From DASSKO01 sp035690425 (GTDB lineage: Bacteria > Actinomycetota > Actinomycetes > Propionibacteriales > Nocardioidaceae): DNA of 9,189 nucleotides. How positions within the stretch are numbered: position 1 is the stretch's first letter; the number at the start of each line of letters is the position of its first letter. The position numbers and the translations under genes are program-made. The notes under the pieces are model-generated. The model had not been told where the DNA came from. It saw nothing but the letters and a program-made list of their open reading frames with translations, and did no database searches. Of this stretch, positions 1-4,967 are shown in pieces. The stretch spans positions 1 through 9,189 of the forward strand of contig DASSKO010000179.1 of NCBI GenBank assembly GCA_035690425.1, in the 5' to 3' direction.

Positions 1-168
1 GACCAGGACCCCGGAAAACCGCGGCAGACGCGGCGGTCAGCCACGCGCTGAAACACCAGCCCAACGAGAGCACCATCAAGTCGCGGCGACAACAAGATCA
101 CGAAAGATCGAGGCTAATGGCCTCACTGACGCAGGCACGGATGTCCTTCGGATCACAGGAGCAGGACC
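1..168. other. Leading intergenic stretch, no gene recognised
   Basis: I see no convincing gene in this left edge. One + frame is open from the edge and one could imagine the tail of a protein, but it runs straight through the ribosome binding site and start of the next gene and resembles no family I know. The last bases hold the Shine-Dalgarno sequence AGGAG at 157-161 that serves the gene at 169. A promoter could lie here, but no clear -35/-10 pair is visible. Confidence 0.4.
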
Positions 169-549
169 ATGGGCGAGTTGGCTCGGCTGATGAGCGAAGT
201 CATCTGGCAGTTGCCGAACCCTTCACAAGAATTCAACCAGGGCCCGCAGATCCTCGTGTCCAACGGACGCGTGACACTCCGCTGGGACCACGAGACTGAG
301 GATGGCTCCTACGCCTGGTCGAGCGCTGAGTTCGTTGGCGTTGAGGATGCGGAATTCATCGCTCAAGACTCGTGCTCGCCGGACCACGCGGAGGCCTACG
401 ATCGGTTGCTGAAGATCGAGCCGTCGGCGAGGCTCGAGGCACTCCGGGGCAGCGGCACGAAGTTCCTGCAGCACTTTCGGATCTACTTCGACGACATCGG
501 ATGCCTTGAGATTGTCGCTGAGGACTTCGTGCCACCGGCTCAGCCCTGA
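169..549 (+). CDS. Uncharacterised small acidic protein, 3' end altered by IS insertion
   Basis: This encodes a 126-residue cytoplasmic-type protein with no signal peptide and no membrane segment. I do not recognise its family. It is rich in Asp/Glu and aromatic residues (for example RWDHETEDGSYAWSS near residues 39-53 and FRIYFDDIGCLEI near 103-115), a composition often seen in small immunity-like or SUKH-like proteins, but that is only a resemblance. The ATG at 169 follows a good Shine-Dalgarno AGGAG with a 7-base spacer, so this start is favoured over others. The last two codons (Pro and the TGA stop) belong to the left terminal repeat of the insertion sequence, so the native C-terminus from residue 126 onward is unknown. 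If the element were removed cleanly, the frame would run on into the Ig-like fragment at 2177. Confidence 0.75.
   Translation: MGELARLMSEVIWQLPNPSQEFNQGPQILVSNGRVTLRWDHETEDGSYAWSSAEFVGVEDAEFIAQDSCSPDHAEAYDRLLKIEPSARLEALRGSGTKFLQHFRIYFDDIGCLEIVAEDFVPPAQP
539..543. repeat. Target site duplication, left copy (CTCAG)
   Basis: CTCAG directly abuts the left terminal repeat and is matched exactly by CTCAG at 2172-2176 next to the right terminal repeat. A 5-bp duplication fits what is known for IS1380-family elements (4-5 bp). It argues that the element arrived by ordinary transposition and that the two flanks were contiguous before insertion. Confidence 0.8.
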
Positions 550-557
550 TCCACCGA
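544..557 (+). repeat. Left terminal inverted repeat of the IS
   Basis: CCCTGATCCACCGA pairs with the complement of 2158-2171, with a single mismatch at the third base. Beyond the 14 bp the similarity continues with gaps (TGAT, TTG, GGTT blocks on both sides). The TGA at 547-549 acts as stop codon for the gene entering from the left. Confidence 0.85.
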
Positions 558-593
558 TGATCTTGGGTTGTTGGCGTGCCGGAGAACGAGAAT

Positions 594-653
594 CCCCTTG
601 TGTGGCAGGAGAATCGGGGTTGCTGAAGTCCTGATCTCCACCACAACAAGGGG
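594..653 (+). promoter_or_regulatory. Hairpin covering the transposase ribosome binding site
   Basis: Two 19-base arms, 594-612 and 635-653, are complementary over nearly their whole length (CCCCTTGT outermost, then GTGG/CCAC and GGAGA/TCTCC, with a shifted base and a mismatch). The right arm ends in AAGGGG at 648-653, the likely Shine-Dalgarno of the transposase start at 664. A transcript entering from outside the element would fold and hide that site. A transcript starting inside the loop would lack the left arm and stay translatable. Such protection is known for IS10 and IS50; its operation here is inferred from the fold alone. Confidence 0.6.
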
Positions 654-663
654 CGTCCCGTAA

Positions 664-2034
664 GTGCGAGCATCTCACAGGGTCGATGTGGTTTTCGATG
701 ATCCGAACCTGGTGTCGGCGGCTGGGCTGGTGCCGGTGATGCGGCTGGGCGAGGCCGCCGGGCTGCACGAGCTGTTGGACGAGCATCTGTCGGTCGCCTC
801 GCCGAACCCGGTGGTCAAGTCGGCCAGTGTGATCGCGGGGATGCTCGCCGGCGCGGACAGCATCGACGATCTGGACGTGCTGCGCCACGGCGGGATGCGC
901 CGATGCTTCGCCGGGGTGCGGGCGCCGTCGACGTTGGGCAGCTACCTGCGCTCGTTCCGCCACGGGCACGTGCAGCAGTTGGACGCGGTCGCCTCCCGGC
1001 TGCTGGCGGGGCTGGCCGCCCGGGTGCCGGGCCTGCTCGCCGGCGGGGACACGGTCAGCTTCGTCGACATCGACGACACGATCCGTGAGGTTCACGGCTA
1101 TGCGAAGCAGGCTGCGGCGTTCGGCTACTCGGGGGTGCGGGGGCTCAACGCGCAGCTCGCCGTGGTGTCGACTCCGCTGGCCGCGCCGGTGATCGCCGCC
1201 GCGCGGCTGCGCAAGGGGAACACCGCCTCCGGGAAGGGCGCGGGGCGGCTGCTCGCCCAGGCCGTCGCCACCGCGCGCCGCGCCGGGGTGTCCGGACGCC
1301 TGCTGGTGCGTGCTGACTCCGCCTACTACGCCCACGCCACCGTCGCCGCCGCGCTCCGAGCGAAGGCATGGTTCTCGATCACTGCCCGGATGAACCCGCA
1401 GGTCGTCGCCGCGATCAGCCGCATCCCGGAGGACGCCTGGAAGACGATCGAGTACCCGAACGCGGTCTGGGACGAGGACGAGCGCCGGTGGGTCTCCGAG
1501 GCGGAGGTCGCCGAGATCGCCTTCACCGCGTTCACCTCCCGCCGCAAGGCCGACCAGGTGGCCTGCCGGCTGGTGGTCCGCCGGGTCAAACGGCTCAACA
1601 CCACTGGGCACGGCGGGCAGGGTGAGCTGTTCGCCGCGCACCGCCATCACGCGTTCATCACGAACTCGACGCTGTCCACCGTGGAGGCCGACGCCCGCCA
1701 CCGCGACCACGCCGTCATCGAGCAGGTCATCGCCGAGCTCAAGGCCGGCCCGTTGGCGCACCTACCCTCCGGCTCCTATGCCGCCAATGCCGCCTGGTTG
1801 GCGCACACGGTCATCGCGTTCAACCTGGCCCGCGCCGCCGGCGTGCTCGCCTCCACCCGCCACGCACGGGCACGGTGGACGACGCTGCGCACCCAGCTGA
1901 TCAACGTGCCCGCCCGCGTCGCCCGCTCCGCCCGACGGCTGACCCTGCACCTGCCCGCCGCCTGGCCCTGGGCCGAAGAGTGGGAGTCGCTGTTCGCCGC
2001 GGCCACCGGCCCACCCCCCATCGTCACTTCCTGA
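664..2034 (+). CDS. IS1380-family transposase
   Basis: This 456-residue protein is a full-length DDE (RNase H-like) transposase that cuts and rejoins the ends of the surrounding element. The first catalytic Asp lies in FVDIDDT (near residue 138), the second in RADSAYY (near residue 218), and the Glu lies in the C-terminal stretch IEQVIAELKAGPLAHLPSG, followed by the family-typical AN.AWL...IAFNLAR. The GTG at 664 is chosen because translation from it gives the usual N-terminus (FDDPNLVSAAGLVP) and AAGGGG lies 10 bases upstream; an ATG at 739 would cut off part of the N-terminal domain. No frameshift or stop interrupts the frame. A long open frame on the opposite strand is an artefact of its very GC-rich third positions. 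Confidence 0.93.
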   Translation: MRASHRVDVVFDDPNLVSAAGLVPVMRLGEAAGLHELLDEHLSVASPNPVVKSASVIAGMLAGADSIDDLDVLRHGGMRRCFAGVRAPSTLGSYLRSFRHGHVQQLDAVASRLLAGLAARVPGLLAGGDTVSFVDIDDTIREVHGYAKQAAAFGYSGVRGLNAQLAVVSTPLAAPVIAAARLRKGNTASGKGAGRLLAQAVATARRAGVSGRLLVRADSAYYAHATVAAALRAKAWFSITARMNPQVVAAISRIPEDAWKTIEYPNAVWDEDERRWVSEAEVAEIAFTAFTSRRKADQVACRLVVRRVKRLNTTGHGGQGELFAAHRHHAFITNSTLSTVEADARHRDHAVIEQVIAELKAGPLAHLPSGSYAANAAWLAHTVIAFNLARAAGVLASTRHARARWTTLRTQLINVPARVARSARRLTLHLPAAWPWAEEWESLFAAATGPPPIVTS

Positions 2035-2157
2035 CCACCCAGCCGACCAGGCGCAGCCGAGGACCCCAGTAGAAAAGCCGGGTAGACCGGCGAACGCCCC
2101 ACGCCCACAACCGGAAAGGCCGAGCCCGTCACGAAAATGGAAACCCTGCAATCACGG
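2035..2157. other. Non-coding right tail of the IS
   Basis: The stretch between the transposase stop and the right terminal repeat holds no recognisable gene. It probably contains inner transposase-binding sequence, but no individual site can be read off. Any transcription of the downstream Ig-like genes by read-through from the transposase would have to pass this segment, and I see no strong stem-loop terminator in it. Confidence 0.5.
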
Positions 2158-2171
2158 TCGGTGGATCAAGG
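2158..2171 (-). repeat. Right terminal inverted repeat of the IS
   Basis: The complement of this stretch is CCTTGATCCACCGA, matching the left end at 13 of 14 positions. It is immediately followed by the CTCAG target duplication. Confidence 0.85.
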
Positions 2172-2176
2172 CTCAG
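2172..2176. repeat. Target site duplication, right copy (CTCAG)
   Basis: This is identical to 539-543 and sits directly outside the right terminal repeat, as expected of a 5-bp duplication made on insertion. Confidence 0.8.
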
Positions 2177-2608
2177 GCGAGCCTCGCGGATTTCACTGTG
2201 GCCCAAACCCCGGTCTCGGGCACGCCACTCTTCCCGGGCGCGTCCCAGTCGCTGACCGGCACCGTTAAGAACGGCGACACGAACGCCCCAGCGCAGCTGC
2301 AGAAGGTCGTTGCCACGATCAAGGCACCCACCGGCGTTCACACTGACAGCAGTACGCCTCCGTGCTCCGCGGCTGACTACCAGCTGTTGAGCCCCGGTAA
2401 CACGTGGACGATCAACGCTTCTGGTGATGTCGCCACTATTCATCCGAACGTCGAACTGACGAAGGCCGGCTCCTCTGGCGACACGTTCAACATCGAGGAC
2501 CTCACAGTCACCATGGTCGACCGCGCAGACGGTACGGCGGGCGACGGCACTGGCAACCAGGACAACTGCAAGGGCGCGACATTCAACATCACGTACGACG
2601 CTAGCTGA
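2177..2608 (+). pseudogene. 5'-truncated exported Ig-like protein (paralogue 1 of 3)
   Basis: From the IS junction the frame is open to TGA at 2606 and encodes about 143 residues starting ASLADFTVAQTPVSG. It aligns with the two following genes: a PG-turn (LFPGAS), a strand ending V.N, a (QLQKV) strand, a mid-domain Cys (TPPCSAADY) and a final NCKGATFNI motif. Both paralogues begin with a hydrophobic export segment, which is absent here, so the 5' end has been lost. A GTG at 2198 would be the first start codon, but it has no Shine-Dalgarno and gives no signal peptide. Any product would stay in the cytoplasm, so I call it a remnant; a gene caller may report 2198-2608 as a hypothetical gene. It was probably the first member of the downstream operon. 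Confidence 0.7.
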
Positions 2609-2644
2609 CGCCAACCGGCGCGAAGAGTCATGTGACTACACGAT

Positions 2645-2727
2645 CCGAGAGGCCGAGTAGGAAGCCATGAGTGCAAGTGACGTGCCAGTCAGTCGCTGGC
2701 GGCGCACGGTTCTACTCGGCCTCTCGG
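2645..2727 (+). repeat. 16-bp perfect inverted repeat spanning a start codon
   Basis: CCGAGAGGCCGAGTAG at 2645-2660 is the exact complement of CTACTCGGCCTCTCGG at 2712-2727, with 51 bases between. The left arm ends inside the Shine-Dalgarno AGGA (2659-2662) and the ATG at 2667 lies in the loop. The right arm encodes part of the hydrophobic segment (LLGLSG) of the next gene. As RNA this could limit ribosome access; as DNA it could be a pair of protein-binding half-sites. The match is seen directly, the function is inferred. Confidence 0.7.
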
Positions 2728-3230
2728 GGGCGGCCGCCGCTGCAGTAGCAGTGCTTGTGTGGCAAGTGGTGGGCGAAGAGCCGTCGCGTCCTCTGCAAGT
2801 CTCGGTTCTCGGAGAGAAAAGCGTTGTTGCTCAGGCGGCCACAGGCAACAGCGGCTGTGGGCAAGGCAACGGCGGACCGAATGGAAGCAAGGTCTGCTCC
2901 AATCCGGGCCACCCGATCAGCGTCAGCGAACAGCACCTTGGAAAGCTGTCGCCTGGCCAGACCATCAACCTTGCGGTCACGGTGGTGAATCCCAACAACC
3001 AGGACGTCCAGCTCACCAAGATCCAGGTCGTCAAGGGCACACCAACGAATCCGGCCTGCTCGGCCGCATGGTTCCAGGTGCAGGACTTCAGTGGTTCGCA
3101 GACCATCAAGAAGAACAGCCAACTCGCTGTGTCTCTGCCCATGAGCATGGCGGACGTGGCGGCTAACCAAGACGCCTGTAAGGGCGTCGCTATCCCTTTG
3201 ACCTTCACCGCCACCGTGACCGGTGCGTGA
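2667..3230 (+). CDS. Exported Ig-like protein with N-terminal membrane segment (paralogue 2 of 3)
   Basis: This 187-residue protein starts with a short basic stretch (SRWRR, 9-13) and a hydrophobic segment (about 14-35) that is either an uncleaved anchor or a signal peptide without an obvious AXA site. A linker with a C64...C77 pair in a Gly/Asn-rich stretch follows, then an Ig-like beta domain (about 85-187) with the core LSPGQTI...VVNPNNQDVQLT, a mid-domain Cys131 and Cys171 in DACKG. The last two cysteines match those of the neighbouring paralogues and probably form a disulphide outside the cell. AGGA lies 4 bases before the ATG, and part of it falls in a perfect inverted repeat. The next gene starts at or just after its stop. 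No enzyme motif is present, so a structural or adhesive surface role is likely but unproven. Confidence 0.8.
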   Translation: MSASDVPVSRWRRTVLLGLSGAAAAAVAVLVWQVVGEEPSRPLQVSVLGEKSVVAQAATGNSGCGQGNGGPNGSKVCSNPGHPISVSEQHLGKLSPGQTINLAVTVVNPNNQDVQLTKIQVVKGTPTNPACSAAWFQVQDFSGSQTIKKNSQLAVSLPMSMADVAANQDACKGVAIPLTFTATVTGA

Positions 3231-3246
3231 CATGACGGAGACACCA

Positions 3247-3828
3247 GTGGCAACCAATGGCAACAGCACCCGTCGTTTCTTTGGCCGCGGGTGGGCCAAA
3301 AAGGCAGCTGTGCTGGCATCAGCCGCCATTGCGGTGATCCTCGGCAGCGGCGTGGCCTACGCGTACTGGACCACCACAGGGTCCGGCGCCGGCGCGGCCG
3401 CCGCGGGTACCGCCTCGCCTCTCACCATCGCGGCGGTCAGCCCGGCCCAGGCCCTTGTCCCTGGCGGGACAAGCGACGTCAAGCTTGTTATCACGAATCC
3501 GAACAAGGCGAACGTCCAGGTAACCGCACTAACCCTGTCCAACACGGGAATCGCCGGCTACACGGATAGCACCTTCAGCACCTCTCAGTCTGGCTGCGGC
3601 ACAACCGGCGTCACGTGGGCTTCGTCTGGCCTCAAGGCCCTTGGCACGCCGATCGTGATCGCCGGCAATGGGGGCAGCTACACCCTCACGCTTACCGGCG
3701 CTGCATCGATGGACACGACATCCGACAACGGTTGCCAGGGCGCAACGTTCAAGATGCCGATTACCGGCGTCACCGCCCAGTTGACGGGTGCGACGGCGAG
3801 CACCCCGACCAGCGGCACGCAATCCTGA
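3247..3828 (+). CDS. Exported Ig-like protein with SipW-like signal segment (paralogue 3 of 3)
   Basis: From the GTG at 3247 the product has 193 residues: a basic N-terminus (RRFFGRGWAKK), a hydrophobic segment (about 20-37) ending GVAYAYW, then TTTGSG and an Ala/Gly-rich spacer, then an Ig-like domain (about 58-180). The domain has the core LVPGGTSD...ITNPNKANVQVT, Cys117 and Cys163 (NGCQGATF). The AYAYW ending recalls signal segments processed by SipW-type peptidases in TasA/camelysin-like proteins, though no such peptidase is in this window. I prefer GTG 3247 because ACGGAG at 3235-3240 sits 6 bases upstream. ATG 3232 and GTG 3223 are in frame but lack a Shine-Dalgarno; GTG 3223 overlaps the upstream stop. 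Either way the gene is tightly coupled to the preceding one. Confidence 0.8.
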   Translation: MATNGNSTRRFFGRGWAKKAAVLASAAIAVILGSGVAYAYWTTTGSGAGAAAAGTASPLTIAAVSPAQALVPGGTSDVKLVITNPNKANVQVTALTLSNTGIAGYTDSTFSTSQSGCGTTGVTWASSGLKALGTPIVIAGNGGSYTLTLTGAASMDTTSDNGCQGATFKMPITGVTAQLTGATASTPTSGTQS

Positions 3829-3866
3829 GCCGGCTCGTTCGGCAACGCGTATCTGAGGAGCCTTCT

Positions 3867-4640
3867 GTGAAGCGCGATCGCCTCGTGGGCCTTGCCATTG
3901 CCATGGCGGCGCTTGGAATCCCCGGCGTTGCCGCCGCCGGATGGGCGCCGACTATCGCCAGCGGATCGGCCGGTGCTGCGCCAGCTTCGCTGATCGGAAC
4001 TCAGAGTGCGCCGTCGACGAGCGCCGATCCGTCTACCTCTCTGCAGGTCAACCTCAGCTGGTCACCGGCGGCGCTGGTCCCGTCCGGGCCTAACGCAACG
4101 AGTTTCGAGGTGTTGCGCTACACGGTGCCAACGGGCGGTACCGCCACAAAGATCTGCGGCAGTTCCGCGGGGCCCATCGCCGTGACGAGTTGTTCGGACA
4201 CGACGCCGGCTCCCAGCACCTACTACTACTCCGTCGTGCCGCACTTCCAAGGTTGGATCGGGACGGAGTCGTTGCGGACCCAGGCGACTTCGGTGCAGAG
4301 CGCGCCGCAACTGAGGATCAGTTCGGTCGCTGCCAACGGGGGCAATAAGGCGACATTCTCAGGTGTGGGCGGGGCTAACGGGGCGACGATAACCGTCTAC
4401 GTCTGTACCTCCTCTGGTGGATGTTCGAGCACGTCGCAACCGCTTCTTGCCTCGGCAACAACGACAGTTGTGAACGGTGCATGGACAGCGACTACCAGCC
4501 AGAATGTGAACACCAGCGGTACCACCTACTACGCGCAGGCATACCAGACCTCGCCAAGCGCCCCGTCGGCAACGAGCTCAACCTTCGGGCCGTTCCACTG
4601 CAGTGGTAATGGAAGTAACCAGACGTGCACAGGGCCCTGA
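3867..4640 (+). CDS. Secreted two-domain FN3/Ig-like surface protein
   Basis: This 257-residue protein has a signal peptide (KRDR, hydrophobic core 6-23, likely cleavage after VAAAG or nearby), then a GWAPTIASGSAGAA stretch resembling the post-signal segment of the preceding gene. A fibronectin type III-like domain follows (about 57-145: NLSWSPA, SFEVLRY, STYYYSVVPHFQGWIGTES) with C97/C109. A second Ig-like domain (about 147-241) has C180/C186 and a TYYAQAYQ strand, and a short tail carries C245 and C254. The GTG at 3867 follows GAGGAG (3855-3860) at 6 bases and gives a proper signal peptide; the frame is open further upstream but that part overlaps the preceding gene. It lies 38 bp after that gene and is probably the last gene of the operon. 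No enzyme motif is seen, so a surface or matrix component is likely. Confidence 0.8.
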   Translation: MKRDRLVGLAIAMAALGIPGVAAAGWAPTIASGSAGAAPASLIGTQSAPSTSADPSTSLQVNLSWSPAALVPSGPNATSFEVLRYTVPTGGTATKICGSSAGPIAVTSCSDTTPAPSTYYYSVVPHFQGWIGTESLRTQATSVQSAPQLRISSVAANGGNKATFSGVGGANGATITVYVCTSSGGCSSTSQPLLASATTTVVNGAWTATTSQNVNTSGTTYYAQAYQTSPSAPSATSSTFGPFHCSGNGSNQTCTGP

Positions 4641-4664
4641 GCGAGGATGAGACGCTCGAGCTGA

Positions 4665-4813
4665 TCAGTGGCTGTCCATGCCGCGCACCACGGCGAGCAG
4701 CATCTTCCACACGGTCATCGCGTCGAGGGCACGCGACCAGTTCTCCACGTAGCAGGGCCCAGGCACACAGTGTCGTCCCAGGACAGGTCGTCGTGGCCGT
4801 CGCTTCCGCTCGC
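4665..4813 (-). pseudogene. C-terminal remnant of a polyprenyl-phosphate sugar transferase
   Basis: Read on the - strand, two frames together give the hallmark end of the bacterial sugar transferase family (WcaJ/RfbP-like, which loads the first sugar phosphate onto undecaprenyl phosphate at the membrane). SGSDGHDDLSWDDTVCLG lies at about 4813-4757 and, one base out of frame, CYVENWSRALDAMTVWKM followed by LLAVVRGMDSH and a stop at 4665. Family members typically read SGRSDLSW(D/E)(D/E).VRLDLYYVENWS...GAY here. The catalytic part is missing and a frameshift near 4755-4760 (GGGCCC) splits what remains, so it is non-functional. It suggests that a surface-polysaccharide locus once lay here, in keeping with the acyltransferase nearby. 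Confidence 0.65.
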
Positions 4814-4843
4814 ACGAGCCGCCGAAGCGAGTTTCAGGCCGCG

Positions 4844-4879
4844 CCTGGCTGACGATCTCGAGAGAGATCGTCAGCCAGG
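4844..4879. terminator. Perfect 16-bp stem with GAGA loop, probable terminator
   Basis: CCTGGCTGACGATCTC (4844-4859) and its exact complement (4864-4879) enclose a four-base GAGA loop. It lies between the end of the + strand Ig-like operon and the 3' end of the - strand acyltransferase/PIN stretch, where a bidirectional terminator would be expected. Neither side has a T-run, which is common for actinobacterial stem-only terminators. The stop codon of the PIN remnant lies within the stem. Confidence 0.65.
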
Positions 4880-4966
4880 GGCTGCTTTGGAGAGCGCCTG
4901 GATGTGCGGCACCGTGGCGAGACGCCGTGCCAGCTGCTCGTCCGCGGTCACGACCGTCGCGCCCAT
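4871..4966 (-). pseudogene. C-terminal remnant of a PIN-domain (VapC-like) toxin
   Basis: The 31 codons read MGATVVTADEQLARRL followed by ATVPHIQALSKAAPG and a stop. GATVVTADE.LARRL is the typical last conserved block of PIN-domain ribonucleases, containing the C-terminal acidic residue of the metal site. A complete VapC has about 130 residues; the first hundred are absent. Similarity starts right at the stop codon of the acyltransferase (TGA complement at 4968-4970, ATG complement at 4964-4966), so the break between foreign and native DNA lies at about 4970. No antitoxin gene is seen next to it. It is surely not an active toxin. Confidence 0.6.
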
Positions 4967-4967
4967 C

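Larger units (their letters stand above)
544..2171 (+). mobile_element. Complete IS1380-family insertion sequence (1628 bp)
   Basis: The element is bounded by imperfect terminal inverted repeats, CCCTGATCCACCGA at 544-557 and its near-complement at 2158-2171 (13 of 14 match, both beginning with CC at the outer edge), and by a CTCAG target duplication. It carries one transposase gene in the orientation left to right, a 120-bp left leader containing a strong hairpin, and a right tail of about 137 bp without coding sequence. The length is typical of the family (about 1.6-1.7 kb). The transposase frame is uninterrupted, so the element is probably still mobile and probably a recent arrival. It separates a small uncharacterised gene from a truncated exported-protein gene. 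Confidence 0.9.

Noticed and set aside
117..299. Short + strand ORF overlapping the start of the 169-549 gene
   Set aside because: It has no ribosome binding site and resembles no family; the overlapping gene at 169 has a good Shine-Dalgarno and protein-like composition.
223..1761. Long open - strand frame of about 512 codons across the IS
   Set aside because: It is the complement of a clear IS1380 transposase with GC-rich third positions, crosses the IS border, and its translation is a low-complexity Arg/Gly/Pro/Val-rich sequence.
537..2176. Seven-base direct repeat GGCTCAG read as a 7-bp target duplication
   Set aside because: Using it would give terminal repeats of unequal length. Placing the IS ends at CC gives 14-bp repeats with one mismatch and a 5-bp duplication, which fits the family.
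3615..3866. Upstream extension of the FN3/Ig-like gene into the preceding gene
   Set aside because: The extension overlaps the preceding gene in another frame, looks non-coding, and would bury the signal peptide. The GTG at 3867 has a strong Shine-Dalgarno.
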